A stretch of DNA of 35,964 bases, taken from Alphaproteobacteria bacterium (GTDB taxonomy: Bacteria > Pseudomonadota > Alphaproteobacteria > SHVP01). Shown here one piece after another: positions 1 through 8,849 of the stretch. The translations under genes and the position numbers were made by a program. The DNA is taken from positions 1-35,964 of the forward strand of contig JAPYRS010000013.1 of the NCBI GenBank assembly GCA_029936875.1, read 5' to 3'. The notes beneath the pieces were generated by a model. That model worked only from the letters and a program-made list of their open reading frames with translations, had not been told where the DNA came from and searched no databases. Each line of letters starts with the position of its first letter. The stretch's first letter is position 1.

Positions 1-18
1 GACCAAGTGTCACCGCCA

Positions 19-891
19 CTAAGAGCCAATGTTTTCAGCGATAACCAGCCAAAACATGGCGACCGCGATCACGGCAAAAAGAACGCCGATTGATCGTTCC
101 ATCACCCGGGCCGGTATTCTTCCTTACAATCTCGGACCGATCTGGCCGCCAATGATGACCGCAGGAATTGTATACATGACGAGGTTCCAGGGGACCGTCG
201 AAGCCCCACCGTCTGCGATCAAGCGGCCGATCTGGGTGAAGGATGCAGAGGCAACGATAACAATCACTACGAACACGGAGGTCGCGGCTGCAACCGGTAT
301 GGGTACACGATTTCGTTTCACCAATTGCGGCATCACCACTTCGCCAATGCCGACGCCCAACAAACCCGTTAAAAATGCGCCGAACCCGGTCGCCAGACTG
401 GCGATACCCTGACGGGGTTTTCGAAATTCGTAAACTTTGCCGTCTCGACCGGTGACCTTCCGCATCGGGCGCGCATCGGCGGCGCCCGCCGAACTCTCGG
501 AAACGCCGGCGGATATTTCGGTCGGCGCATGATGACGAACCATGATGATCGCAAGCACAAGCATCAGCCCCGCATAAGCACCTTTCAGAATTCCCGGTTC
601 CACCAGGAGCAATAGAAACGCCCCAATAATTGCCACAGGGACGCCGACAACAATGAACGGGACCGCACTGCTAAAACTGATAAGACCGCGCCGGTAATAG
701 CCGACGAACCCGGATGAAAATCCGAATGTCTCGGTCAAGAACGCCACCGAAATTGCGGCAGCCACTGAATCAAGCGGATATTCCGGCCCCAGCAGCGGAA
801 AAATAATAAGAAAAATCGGCGTGAAAAGAGCGGCGCCGCCGATGCCGCTCAGCATCGCGGTTGTGGCGATCATCATCGATACCGGAAACAT
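19..891 (-). pseudogene. TauE/SafE-family sulfite/organosulfur exporter, interrupted by an in-frame TAA
   Basis: This is a polytopic inner-membrane permease of the TauE/SafE (DUF81) family, which exports small sulfonates or sulfite. The frame from 891 shows the family's start region (TTAMLSGIGGAALF), several hydrophobic helices, a charged central loop and the second repeat (GFGAFLTGLLGVGIGEVVMP). It stops at TAA 126-124 directly after GGQIGPRL. The same frame continues past the stop with GRIPARVMERSIGVLF and a last hydrophobic helix to TAG at 21-19, as expected for the missing C-terminus; the family usually has Gln where the stop is. Upstream of the ATG at 891 the same frame reads EDHIDFTLYWF, also family-like, but has no ATG, GTG or TTG before an in-frame stop, and the ATG lacks a Shine-Dalgarno sequence. 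The gene lies 170 bases beyond thiL. The family is clear; exact substrate is unknown. Pseudogene status assumes the sequence is correct. Confidence 0.8.
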
Positions 892-1061
892 GAACCAATA
901 AAGCGTGAAATCGATATGGTCCTCAGTGCCGCCGCGGCAAGGTCCAGCTGTTTGGAAGAAGGAAAATAATCAGCGTGCCGATATAACTCGAACGGCGAAG
1001 TTGGTCGGTAAAAATTCCGTGTCCCACCAATGCCCGCCGCAGGTCGGGCGAGCAATTGCCG

Positions 1062-2051
1062 CTAGAAGTGGGTGAAACCACCTTTTTCAAATGTCATGGG
1101 ATCGCCGTTGGTGCCGCGGATAGACACACCTTCACCTTTTACAATATTTCCAATGGCGGTGATCGGAATGCCGAGTTCGATGCTGAGATCGTCAAAAACT
1201 CCGGCGAGATCCGGCGGAGCGGTGAACAACAACTCGTAGTCGTCGCCGCCGGTCAAAACCCGGACCGCATTGTCGCTTGTTACATGGTCGTCCGATTGAT
1301 CGACACACTTTCGGGCGGTGGTTGAAAGCGGCACCGACGAAAATTCGATCTCCGCAGCAACACCCGATTGATCGACGATATGACCAAGGTCGGCGACCAA
1401 CCCATCCGATACGTCGATACAGGCATGGGCGAGCCCCAAAAGCCGGGCACCAAGTGTCACGCGTGGCTCGGGTAATAGGAGACGGGTGCGCAGGGCCTGA
1501 AGGTCGTTCGGATCATCGACAGTGATTTTTCCGGTGTCAGCGGCAAGTGCGAGCGCTGCATCGCCAATCGTCCCGGACACAAAAATTTGGTCGCCAACCT
1601 TCGCGCCGGATCGCCGCAACGCCGCCCCTTCCCGCAATTCCCCAAGCGCTGTGATGTTGATGGTAAGCGATCCCGGCGTCGCAACCGTGTCGCCGCCTGC
1701 AAGTACCACCGCAAACAATTCGTTGTCGGCGGCAAGACCTTTTGCAAAACTTTCGATCCAACCGTCGGCAAGATCGTTGGGGAGGGCGAGCGAAAGAAGA
1801 TACGCCTTTGGCCGTGCGCCCATCGCCGCCAAGTCCGATAGATTGACGCGAAGCGCCTTTCTCGCGATCACATCGGCAGCCGCATCGGCGGCAAAATGAA
1901 CGCCTGATACCAGCATGTCGGCGGTCGCCACCAAATTATGACCAGGCAACGCACTCATTCGGGCGGCGTCGTCGGTTAGCCAAAAGCCATGCGCCGCATC
2001 GGACAAGGGCGCGAACAAATCCCGAATGAGATCAAATTCACCTCGCGCCAC
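1062..2051 (-). CDS. thiL: thiamine-monophosphate kinase ThiL
   Basis: Cytosolic kinase that phosphorylates thiamine monophosphate to thiamine diphosphate with ATP, the last step of cofactor synthesis. The 329-residue product has the family length and motifs: GEFDLIRDLFAPL at the N-terminus, the acidic metal-binding stretch TADMLVSGVHF near residue 44, NLSDLAAMGARP, AGGDTVATPG, and IDVSDGLVADLGHI further on. It starts with GTG. It is the last gene of the riboflavin operon, 35 bases after nusB, a placement common in alphaproteobacteria. It ends with TAG and no terminator hairpin is evident after it. Confidence 0.95.
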   Translation of the reverse strand: MARGEFDLIRDLFAPLSDAAHGFWLTDDAARMSALPGHNLVATADMLVSGVHFAADAAADVIARKALRVNLSDLAAMGARPKAYLLSLALPNDLADGWIESFAKGLAADNELFAVVLAGGDTVATPGSLTINITALGELREGAALRRSGAKVGDQIFVSGTIGDAALALAADTGKITVDDPNDLQALRTRLLLPEPRVTLGARLLGLAHACIDVSDGLVADLGHIVDQSGVAAEIEFSSVPLSTTARKCVDQSDDHVTSDNAVRVLTGGDDYELLFTAPPDLAGVFDDLSIELGIPITAIGNIVKGEGVSIRGTNGDPMTFEKGGFTHF

Positions 2052-2086
2052 GGCGTCAGGCTCCCGGTCCGGGTTGCGGTATCGAA

Positions 2087-2617
2087 TTAAGGGGCGGCAG
2101 CCGTCTTCGGCGCGCTTTGATCAGCGCTCCGAACGTCTTTTGCAATGGTGTCGAGGACGCCATTGGCCAGCGAGGGCTGGTCTGAATCAAAGAAGGAATA
2201 GGCGATGTCCACATATTCACTCAGGATGACGGGACCGGGAACGTCCGGCCGATACAATAATTCGTACACACCGCACCGGAGAATGGCGAGCAATATCCGC
2301 TCGAGGCGCTCGGGCGTCCAGTTGCCCTTGAGGGCCGCACCAATGCGCCCATCAATTTCCGCCACCCGGCCGAGCGTTCCTTCAACAATATCGCCGAAAA
2401 GAGCGGTATCGGTCGGACCCGCTTCCACATCGGAATCTTCCTGGTCGAATTTAGTGTCGCCCGGTTTACTTTTGAAACGGTGGGCGACAAATTCAGCAAC
2501 AACATCAGCCGCCGAAAGTCCGGTAAGTTCGGATTGGTAGAGAGCCTGAACCGCGGCCAACCTTGCTGCGCGGCGGGGCCCGGACGGCGAAGAAGCGCGG
2601 TCGTCGCCTGCGCTCAT
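2087..2617 (-). CDS. nusB: transcription antitermination factor NusB
   Basis: Small RNA-binding protein that, with NusE (S10), assembles the antitermination complex on rRNA leader boxA elements. The 176-residue product begins with a short polar extension, then the NusB core RRAARLAAVQALYQSEL, the central helix containing VEGTLGRVAEIDGRI, the stretch ERLERILLAILRCGVYELLYR, and VILSEYVDIAYSFF near the end. The last 20 residues are low-complexity and probably disordered. Its ATG overlaps the ribH stop by four bases, so the two are translationally coupled, as in many alphaproteobacterial rib operons. Confidence 0.95.
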   Translation of the reverse strand: MSAGDDRASSPSGPRRAARLAAVQALYQSELTGLSAADVVAEFVAHRFKSKPGDTKFDQEDSDVEAGPTDTALFGDIVEGTLGRVAEIDGRIGAALKGNWTPERLERILLAILRCGVYELLYRPDVPGPVILSEYVDIAYSFFDSDQPSLANGVLDTIAKDVRSADQSAPKTAAAP

Positions 2618-3075
2618 CGCGGCGGCAAAAAGCCGCGTTTCACATCGATCATTTTCAATGCAGCGGCGGCAGCTTGCCCACCTTTGTTACCACTGGATGT
2701 CGAGGCGCGGGTCATGGCCTGGTCTTTTGTCTCACAGGTCAAGATGCCCATGCCGACCGCCAGCGAATATTGAACGGCGAGGTCGTTAATCCCGTGAATT
2801 GCCTCACGGCAAACGTGGTCGTAGTGATCCGTCTCACCGCGCACGACACAACCGAGCAGGATGAAACCATCAAAGCGGCGGCGGCCCCCAACCAGCTCCA
2901 TTGATCGCACCGCCATACGCAGTGCCGCCGGAATTTCAAACGCGCCCGGTACCTCGACGATCAGGTGCGTTCCATCAACGGCTTCGATCGCCGCGACCGC
3001 GCCTTTAACAAGTTCATCGGCGACGTCTTCATAAAAACGCGCGTTGATAACCAGAATGTAGGGGCCTTCGCTCAT
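2614..3075 (-). CDS. ribH: 6,7-dimethyl-8-ribityllumazine synthase RibH
   Basis: Condenses 5-amino-6-ribitylamino-uracil with 3,4-dihydroxy-2-butanone 4-phosphate to lumazine, the penultimate step of riboflavin synthesis. The 153-residue length is typical. Visible motifs are VINARFYEDVADELVKGA, the substrate loop VPGAFEIPAAL, and GCVVRGETDHYDHVC, which holds the catalytic His. Only one ribH is present in the window. The start codon overlaps the ribBA stop and the stop overlaps the nusB start, each by four bases, giving a tightly coupled string. Confidence 0.96.
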   Translation of the reverse strand: MSEGPYILVINARFYEDVADELVKGAVAAIEAVDGTHLIVEVPGAFEIPAALRMAVRSMELVGGRRRFDGFILLGCVVRGETDHYDHVCREAIHGINDLAVQYSLAVGMGILTCETKDQAMTRASTSSGNKGGQAAAAALKMIDVKRGFLPPR

Positions 3076-4214
3076 TTCGAATTATCCGACTCTTTATTGA
3101 GGCTGCGGTGTCCGACGATCGATAAACCGTAGCCATCGAGACCGACCACGGGACGAGGCGTATTTGATAGCAGAATCATCTTACTAACCCCTAAATCACG
3201 AAGTATTTGCGCGCCAATACCATAGTCCCGAAGCGCTGGTTTGGGCGAATTCTTGTGGGCCTCAGCGAGAACCCGTGTCGAAAGACTATCGGCGCGCGAT
3301 TCCCGGATAATCACGATAACGCCGCGGCCTTCTTCGGCCACCGCATTCATCGATGCCGCGAGCGAGGTCCCTTTTTTCGGTGAGGCCCCAATAGCATCAA
3401 GAAGGTTGAGCTGATGAACGCGAACCAGTACCGGTTCGGGTCCAGAGACATCCCCTTTGACGAGCGCGACATGTTCGACGTAGTTCACGGTGGTCGCGTA
3501 GATTTGAAAACGGAACATGCCGCCATGCGGGCTTTCGATTGTCGAATCGATGATTCGCTTGATCGTTGTGTCGTTTTTCCGGCGATAGGCGATCAGGTCG
3601 GCAATGCGGGCGACTTTGAGGCCGTGTAGTTGGGCAAACTTCACTAGGTCCGGCATCCGCGCCATGGTGCCATCATCGTTCATGATTTCGCAGATCACGC
3701 CGGACGGATTGAATCCGGCGAGCCGGGCGATGTCGATTGCCGCCTCCGTATGGCCGGCGCGTTCCAGCACACCAGCGGGGCGGGCGACCAAGGGGAAGAC
3801 GTGGCCCGGTGTCGATATATCATGGCGGCCACTTTCGGGATCGATGGCAACGGCGACAGTGCGCGCCCGGTCCGCCGCAGAAATTCCGGTGGTGACGCCT
3901 TCCCGCGCTTCAATCGAAACGGTGAAAGCGGTTTGATGGCGGGTCTGATTGGCCCGGGTCATCAATTCGAGACCGAGTTCAGAGCAGCGCTTTTCCGTCA
4001 TCGCAAGGCAAATAAGACCGCGCGCGTGCTTGGCCATAAAGTTGATTGCGTCCGGCGTCGCCATGTCGCCCGGAATGAGAAGGTCGCCTTCGTTCTCGCG
4101 GTCTTCGTCATCGACCAGAATAATCATCCGGCCTTTGCGAACGTCGTCGAGAATTTCATCAATCGATGAGAGATAATCGTCGTGGCTGGAAATATCAGAT
4201 AGCGCACTCGACAT
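3072..4214 (-). CDS. ribBA: 3,4-dihydroxy-2-butanone 4-phosphate synthase with degenerate GTP cyclohydrolase II half (RibBA/RibBX type)
   Basis: The N-terminal domain (about residues 15-210) converts ribulose 5-phosphate to dihydroxybutanone phosphate. It has the metal-binding signature [12 protein letters not shown] at 35-46, [10 protein letters not shown], and the substrate segment [17 protein letters not shown] at 151-167. The C-terminal half (about 215-380) has the length and fold cues of GTP cyclohydrolase II ([38 protein letters not shown]) but lacks the zinc-binding cysteine signature of that enzyme: no cysteine is present in this half. Such RibB-X proteins are known in Proteobacteria, so GTP cyclohydrolase II activity must come from another locus. 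The gene sits between ribE and ribH. It ends with TGA inside the ribH start. Confidence 0.93.
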   Translation of the reverse strand: MSSALSDISSHDDYLSSIDEILDDVRKGRMIILVDDEDRENEGDLLIPGDMATPDAINFMAKHARGLICLAMTEKRCSELGLELMTRANQTRHQTAFTVSIEAREGVTTGISAADRARTVAVAIDPESGRHDISTPGHVFPLVARPAGVLERAGHTEAAIDIARLAGFNPSGVICEIMNDDGTMARMPDLVKFAQLHGLKVARIADLIAYRRKNDTTIKRIIDSTIESPHGGMFRFQIYATTVNYVEHVALVKGDVSGPEPVLVRVHQLNLLDAIGASPKKGTSLAASMNAVAEEGRGVIVIIRESRADSLSTRVLAEAHKNSPKPALRDYGIGAQILRDLGVSKMILLSNTPRPVVGLDGYGLSIVGHRSLNKESDNSK

Positions 4215-4802
4215 TTAAGCGACCTCTTCAAGACGAGCGACGTATCGCGCGATGGTATCGATCTCGACATTGACGGTGGAGCCGACCACGAGATTGGCAA
4301 AGGTCGTGGCCTTTTGGGTATAGGGAATGATGTTGATGCCAAAGCGATCCCCTTCGACCTCGTTGACCGTTAAGGAGACCCCGTCGAGCGCAAGCGAACC
4401 TTTTGATGCCACAAACCGCATCAGATCGTGAGGCCCTTCAAATACAAAGCGGATTGAATCGCCTTCCGGGTGCTGTTCGATCACTTTCGCCGTTCCATCA
4501 ACGTGACCCGTAACGATATGGCCACCCATTTCATCTCCGACCCGAAGGGCACGTTCAAGATTGATCCGCGTCCCTTCCTTCCAACCGCCAAGGGTCGTTT
4601 TCGACAACGTCTCAGCCGACGCATTAACCGCGAACCAGCCGGGTCCTTTATCGACCACCGTAAGACAGGGACCGGAGCACGCGATCGACGCACCGAACTC
4701 GATTCCTGCGGTATCGAACGCCGTATCGATTTCAAAGCGGACGTCGCCCGCCTTCTCGATTGACCGCAATTGGCCCACATCCGTGACAATACCTGTAAAC
4801 AT
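4215..4802 (-). CDS. ribE: riboflavin synthase alpha chain RibE
   Basis: Catalyses dismutation of two lumazines to riboflavin. The 195-residue protein shows the two tandem lumazine-binding repeats: MFTGIVTDVGQL at the N-terminus with SIACSGPCLTVVD, then MGGHIVTGHVDGTAKV followed by LDGVSLTVNEVEGDRFGINIIPYT. Length is normal for the family. It abuts ribBA with no intergenic base and lies 10 bases after ribD, so all rib genes here probably share one transcript. No FMN riboswitch is seen in the short joins. Confidence 0.96.
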   Translation of the reverse strand: MFTGIVTDVGQLRSIEKAGDVRFEIDTAFDTAGIEFGASIACSGPCLTVVDKGPGWFAVNASAETLSKTTLGGWKEGTRINLERALRVGDEMGGHIVTGHVDGTAKVIEQHPEGDSIRFVFEGPHDLMRFVASKGSLALDGVSLTVNEVEGDRFGINIIPYTQKATTFANLVVGSTVNVEIDTIARYVARLEEVA

Positions 4803-4812
4803 GGCCCCTTAA

Positions 4813-5955
4813 TTAAGTCTGAAAGTCATAGGTTTCCAGTAAATCCGTACCCACAGTTCGTACAGCGGTCAGGCGGAACCCGGGCATATCCGAAAGCGCC
4901 TCGATTCCAAATGGTGCCGACGCCCCTAATCCATCGTTGCCGATCACGCTTGGCGCCCGGAACCATTCAACCCGATCGACCACGCGCTGGCGCAAAAAGG
5001 ACGCTGCGGTGTGACTTCCGCCCTCGACCAGAAGACGGGTAATACCCTTCTTGGCCAACAAGCCGAGGATGAAACCGAGGTCGAAATGGCCGTCCTTTGC
5101 TTTCGCTTCAATCAATTGAACGCCGCAATCCTGAAACGCCTTGCGCCGCCCGGAATCGACGTCGTGACGGGTAATAAACCACGTCGGCTGGTCAACGGCC
5201 CCGGCGACAAGCCGATGGATAAGAGGCACCCGAAGCCGCGGATCGATGACGATGCGCACCGGCGAGCGATTTTCGAGCCCTGGAAGACGGCAGCGAAGGT
5301 CCGGATTGTCAGCCACCGCCGTTTGCGCGCCAATGAGAATGGCGTCGTGGGAAGCGCGCAGGTTATGCGCTTCGGCGCGCGCCGCCTCGCCCGTAATCCA
5401 TTTGCTTTCGCCTGCGTGCGTTGCGATTTTCCCATCGAGCGTTGTTGCAAACTTCAGCGTGACCATCGGCCGGCCTGATTCAATGCGCGCGAAAAATCCG
5501 GCGTTGAGGCGTCGTGCCTCGTCTAAGCAAAGACCGAATTCGGTTTCGATGCCTGCGTCCTGCAACGCCTTTGCGCCCTTCCCGGAGACACGGGGATCGG
5601 GATCTTCGATCGCTGCAATTACTTTCCCCACACCGGCTTCGATCAAGGCGTCCGTGCACGGCGGAGTTTCGCCTTGATGTCCGCAGGGCTCAAGCGTGAC
5701 ATAGGCGGTGGCGCCTTTGGCGTCGCTTCCGGCGCGTTCTAACGCTTCGGTTTCGGCGTGCGGGCGACCGCCGACGCCGGTCCAACCGCGACCGACCGTC
5801 CGGCCGTCCTTGACCAACACACATCCAACTGCGGGGTTCGGCCAGACATTACCCAATCCTCTCGCCGCGAGGCCGAGCGCAGTCTGCATATGGTCCCGAT
5901 GGCGCATATGGCGCCAACGGCCAAGGTCTTGGGAATCAGTCGCTGTTGCCGCCAC
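4813..5955 (-). CDS. ribD: bifunctional diaminohydroxyphosphoribosylaminopyrimidine deaminase / reductase RibD
   Basis: Carries out deamination and then NADPH-dependent reduction of the pyrimidine intermediate in riboflavin synthesis. The deaminase domain (about residues 20-150) has the zinc site HAETEAL (His66, Glu68) and [11 protein letters not shown] (Cys91, Cys100). The reductase domain (about 160-380) begins at [18 protein letters not shown] and includes [26 protein letters not shown] and [14 protein letters not shown]. The chosen ATG lies 20 bases inside the 3' end of nrdR. An internal Met17 (MRHRDHM) is an alternative start that would avoid that overlap. Total of 380 residues fits the family. 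Confidence 0.95.
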   Translation of the reverse strand: MAATATDSQDLGRWRHMRHRDHMQTALGLAARGLGNVWPNPAVGCVLVKDGRTVGRGWTGVGGRPHAETEALERAGSDAKGATAYVTLEPCGHQGETPPCTDALIEAGVGKVIAAIEDPDPRVSGKGAKALQDAGIETEFGLCLDEARRLNAGFFARIESGRPMVTLKFATTLDGKIATHAGESKWITGEAARAEAHNLRASHDAILIGAQTAVADNPDLRCRLPGLENRSPVRIVIDPRLRVPLIHRLVAGAVDQPTWFITRHDVDSGRRKAFQDCGVQLIEAKAKDGHFDLGFILGLLAKKGITRLLVEGGSHTAASFLRQRVVDRVEWFRAPSVIGNDGLGASAPFGIEALSDMPGFRLTAVRTVGTDLLETYDFQT

Positions 5956-6397
5956 TCATTTCGCCTATGAAATCCTCGAAGTCGCGCGCTTCGCGGAAAT
6001 TTCGGTAGACGGAGGCAAAACGGACATAGGCGACCTGATCGAGGCTGGCGAGTGCATCCATCACCAACCCGCCGATTTGTTCGGTCGTGATTTCCGCTTC
6101 ACCAAAACTTTCAAGGCGGCGGACAATGCCATTGATCATGCGATCGACGCGGTCCGGCTCGACCGGTCGCTTCCGCGTCGAGATCAATATCGAACGTGCC
6201 AACTTGTCGCGGTCGAACGGCGCACGCTGGCCATTCTTTTTGACGACAGTCAGCTCGCGCAGTTGAACCCGCTCGAACGTGGTGAACCGTGACCCGCACG
6301 CCTGGCAGTAACGCCGACGACGAATCGCTGAATGATCTTCTGCAGGCCGAGAGTCTTTGACCTGGGTGTCTTCATTTCCGCAAAACGGGCAGCGCAT
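5936..6397 (-). CDS. nrdR: transcriptional repressor NrdR
   Basis: Nucleotide-sensing repressor of ribonucleotide reductase genes. The N-terminal zinc ribbon uses Cys3, Cys6, Cys31 and Cys34, followed by the ATP-cone domain ([20 protein letters not shown] onward, about residues 51-140). The 153-residue length is standard. It lies between glyA and ribD, the usual alphaproteobacterial position, so its expression is tied to one-carbon and flavin genes. No ribonucleotide reductase genes are in the window, so its targets are elsewhere. Confidence 0.97.
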   Translation of the reverse strand: MRCPFCGNEDTQVKDSRPAEDHSAIRRRRYCQACGSRFTTFERVQLRELTVVKKNGQRAPFDRDKLARSILISTRKRPVEPDRVDRMINGIVRRLESFGEAEITTEQIGGLVMDALASLDQVAYVRFASVYRNFREARDFEDFIGEMSGGNSD

Positions 6398-6450
6398 ATT
6401 ATTCTCCGATTATCCCGTCCCAAATTCCCGACGCCACCGGCGCCGGCCCA

Positions 6451-7761
6451 TTATGAATTCCCGCCGTAGATCGGGAATCGTGCACAAAGCGCGGTTGCCC
6501 GCGCCGCAATGCGTTTCTCAACGTCTTCGTTAGCATCCGGATTGGCAGCCAATCCGTCCAAAACCTCGACAATCATCTCGCCCACTTCGCGGAATTCGGC
6601 GATGCCAAAGCCGCGTGTCGTCGCCGCTGGTGATCCCAACCGGACACCCGACGTAATCGTTGGTTTTTCCGGATCGAACGGGATGCCGTTTTTGTTGCAG
6701 GTGATGTTGGCGCGTTCCATCGCGGCCTCGGCAACTTTGCCGGTCAGGCCCTTCGGCCGAAGATCGACCAGCATGACATGTGTATCGGTGCCGCCGGTGA
6801 CGATATCGAGACCGCCTTCAATCAGGCGGGCGGCGAGCGCACGGGCGTTATCAATGACCGCCTGCGAATAGGCGCGAAAGTCGGGCTGGAGCGCTTCCTT
6901 GAAGGCAACCGCTTTGGCGGCGATGACGTGCATCAGGGGCCCGCCCTGCATCCCCGGAAATACGGCGCTATTCACTTTTTTCGCGATCGCCGCATCATTG
7001 GTCAGCACCATGCCGCCGCGCGGGCCGCGTAATGTCTTGTGCGTGGTGGTCGTCGCAATATGGGCATGGGGAAACGGACTCGGATGTACGCCGCCAGCAA
7101 CAAGACCGGCGAAATGCGCCATATCGACCATCAACAACGCTCCGACTTCATCGGCAATTTCACGAAAGCGGGCAAAGTCGATTTGCCGCGGGATGGCCGA
7201 ACCACCGGCGACGATGAGTTGCGGCTTGTGCGCGCGCGCGAGGGCTGCAACTTCGTCAAAGTCGATTAACGCGTCTTCACGACGAACGCCGTATTGAACC
7301 GCGTTAAACCACTTGCCGGACTGATTGGGCGGTGCGCCGTGGGTGAGATGACCACCAGCGGCAAGCGACATGCCCAATATTGTATCGCCCGGTTTGATCA
7401 GCGCCATGAATGCGGCCTGGTTCGCTTGCGAACCTGAACTCGGCTGGACGTTGGCAAATTCGCAATCAAACAATTGCTTGGCGCGATCGATCGCGAGGCG
7501 TTCGGCAACATCGACAAATTCACAGCCGCCGTAATAACGACGTCCGGGATAGCCTTCGGCGTATTTGTTGGTCAGTAACGAACCCTGCGCCTCAAGCACG
7601 GCCGGGCTCACAATATTTTCCGACGCGATCAGTTCGATCTGGTCTTGCTGGCGTCCGCTTTCGCCGACAATGGAGGCGAACACCTCCGGATCATCGCGCG
7701 CAAGTTCTGCGGCGAAAAAGGAACTCGGTGCACTATTATGCTGGGCGGCCGGCTGCGACAT
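6451..7761 (-). CDS. glyA: serine hydroxymethyltransferase GlyA
   Basis: PLP enzyme interconverting serine and glycine with transfer of a one-carbon unit to tetrahydrofolate. The 436-residue protein has the PLP-lysine motif [14 protein letters not shown] (Lys242), [21 protein letters not shown] near the N-terminus, [14 protein letters not shown], and [12 protein letters not shown]. It supplies glycine, the co-substrate of the 5-aminolevulinate synthase encoded nearby, although that gene lies beyond a terminator. The start is 11 bases after rpiB, so the two are co-transcribed. Confidence 0.97.
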   Translation of the reverse strand: MSQPAAQHNSAPSSFFAAELARDDPEVFASIVGESGRQQDQIELIASENIVSPAVLEAQGSLLTNKYAEGYPGRRYYGGCEFVDVAERLAIDRAKQLFDCEFANVQPSSGSQANQAAFMALIKPGDTILGMSLAAGGHLTHGAPPNQSGKWFNAVQYGVRREDALIDFDEVAALARAHKPQLIVAGGSAIPRQIDFARFREIADEVGALLMVDMAHFAGLVAGGVHPSPFPHAHIATTTTHKTLRGPRGGMVLTNDAAIAKKVNSAVFPGMQGGPLMHVIAAKAVAFKEALQPDFRAYSQAVIDNARALAARLIEGGLDIVTGGTDTHVMLVDLRPKGLTGKVAEAAMERANITCNKNGIPFDPEKPTITSGVRLGSPAATTRGFGIAEFREVGEMIVEVLDGLAANPDANEDVEKRIAARATALCARFPIYGGNS

Positions 7762-7772
7762 TTAGGCTCTCG

Positions 7773-8240
7773 TTATTTGACTTCGCGAAGGTGAACTGGC
7801 GCTTGGCCGTCTTTGTTATCAATCTTGGCGACGCGGGCAATGTGCCGTCCGCCTTCAAAATCGGTGGCCAGAAAAGCGCGGACGCAATCTTTGGCGAGTT
7901 CGCCGTCCATCAAGCGCGAACCAAGTGCGAGGACATTGGCGTCATTATGTTGGCGCGCAAGCCTCGCCGTTTCAGCGCTATGGCAGACGGCAGCGCGCAC
8001 GCCGAGGTGGCGATTTGCGGCCATCGCGATACCGATGCCGGAGCCGCAGACGGCGATGCCGATTTCGGCTTTTCCATCCAGAATTGCAGTGGCGATGGCA
8101 TGGCCATAGTCGGGATAATCGACGGAATTTTCATTATTGGTTCCGAGGTCGAGAACGGTGTGGCCTTCAGCTGTCAGCATTTCGCTCACCGCTTCTTTGA
8201 GCGCAAAACCGGCATGATCAGCGGCAACCGCAATTGTCAC
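7773..8240 (-). CDS. rpiB: ribose-5-phosphate isomerase B RpiB
   Basis: Interconverts ribose 5-phosphate and ribulose 5-phosphate; the latter is the substrate of RibBA downstream. The start is set at GTG 8240 because a purine-rich GAGGGG lies about 8 bases upstream and the family N-terminus (VTIAVAADHAGFALKE) begins exactly there. The frame is open up to 8294, but those residues are not family-like. Motifs include DYPDYGHAIA, the active-site stretch VCGSGIGIAMAANR with its cysteine, and HNDANVLALGSR. The 155 residues are a normal length. It heads the operon that continues into glyA. Confidence 0.92.
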   Translation of the reverse strand: MTIAVAADHAGFALKEAVSEMLTAEGHTVLDLGTNNENSVDYPDYGHAIATAILDGKAEIGIAVCGSGIGIAMAANRHLGVRAAVCHSAETARLARQHNDANVLALGSRLMDGELAKDCVRAFLATDFEGGRHIARVAKIDNKDGQAPVHLREVK

Positions 8241-8510
8241 TTTGAAAGCCCCTCGAATCGTAAATTCGCCCCTGCCGAGCGAGCCGGTAGGCATACCATA
8301 TGTCGAAGAATGAGGCTAGCGTCCCCCAACTTGTTGGTCGTCCTATGGAAAAGTCCGGGTCAAACCCCAACATCCGGCCCATGAAATCGGCATAAATTCC
8401 GGCCTGAAACGAACATTTTGGCCGCTCAATTGGCCTCATATGCACGCGTCCAGCGGTCCTGCCCGAACCTGTAAATACGCGTTTCGCTGTGGCTTGGACA
8501 CGAACGGGGA

Positions 8511-8706
8511 TCAGCCCAAATGCCCGTCTCTTTTCAGAACATATTCGAGTTTCTAAACCGCGACCCGTTTCAATTCCGCCTCTGACCGTTGTTGCGTCGC
8601 CTACAATTGAAACTTCGATGTTGGTTATCGGATCGATTGCGGCGACCTTGATATATCGCCCGCGCGGGGTGAATTCGATCAGGTATTCGCGGCGGCGCTC
8701 AATCAT
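8511..8706 (-). pseudogene. DUF6898-like small protein gene, frameshifted and with an internal TAG
   Basis: The frame from ATG 8706 reads MIERRREYLIEFTPRGRYIKVAAID then ITNIEVSIVGDATT, resembling the short alphaproteobacterial proteins I know as DUF6898 (about 65-75 residues, function unknown). After GDATT the expected sequence moves to the next frame: SEAELKRVAV, a TAG at 8555-8553, then KLEYVLKRDGHLG and TGA at 8513-8511. One extra G near 8586-8588 (ACGG for ACG) would restore the first break; family members usually have a basic residue at the TAG. The original frame runs on as unrelated sequence to 8218, overlapping rpiB. The family name is from memory; the two-frame continuity is directly visible. 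Confidence 0.72.
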
Positions 8707-8763
8707 TGTCGAACTTTAGCAGGGATTGGTTCGATTGCGGCAACCGAATGAAATTGCGCAGGC

Positions 8764-8810
8764 ACGAAAAAGGGCGGGCATAAAAAGGGCGGGCATGAAA
8801 AAGGGCGGGC
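8764..8810. repeat. three tandem copies of a 15-16 base GGGCGGGC/A-tract unit
   Basis: Three near-identical units lie head to tail at 8764-8779, 8780-8794 and 8795-8810, each an A5 tract followed by GGGCGGGC (plus strand). On the minus strand each unit is GCCCGCCC followed by a T5 tract, which is the downstream arm plus U-tract of the hemA terminator next to it. Two units therefore look like duplications of a terminator half. Confidence 0.85.
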
Positions 8811-8825
8811 CATCACAGCCCGCCC
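8798..8825 (-). terminator. rho-independent terminator of hemA
   Basis: On the minus strand, 25 bases after the hemA stop codon, an 8-base perfect GC stem (GGGCGGGC with GCCCGCCC, plus-strand arms 8818-8825 and 8803-8810, 7-base loop between) is followed by five T residues. The same 3' arm and T tract occur twice more just downstream, see the repeat at 8764-8810. Confidence 0.85.
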
Positions 8826-8849
8826 CTAAATTTGTTCGACGGTCGTTGC

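Noticed and set aside
4803-6450. FMN riboswitch in the rib operon
   Set aside because: Joins between rib genes are overlaps or about ten bases, and the 53-base glyA-nrdR gap is too short and lacks the conserved RFN pattern.
8764-8810. CRISPR-like array
   Set aside because: Units are contiguous 15-16 base tandem copies without spacers and match the adjacent terminator arm.
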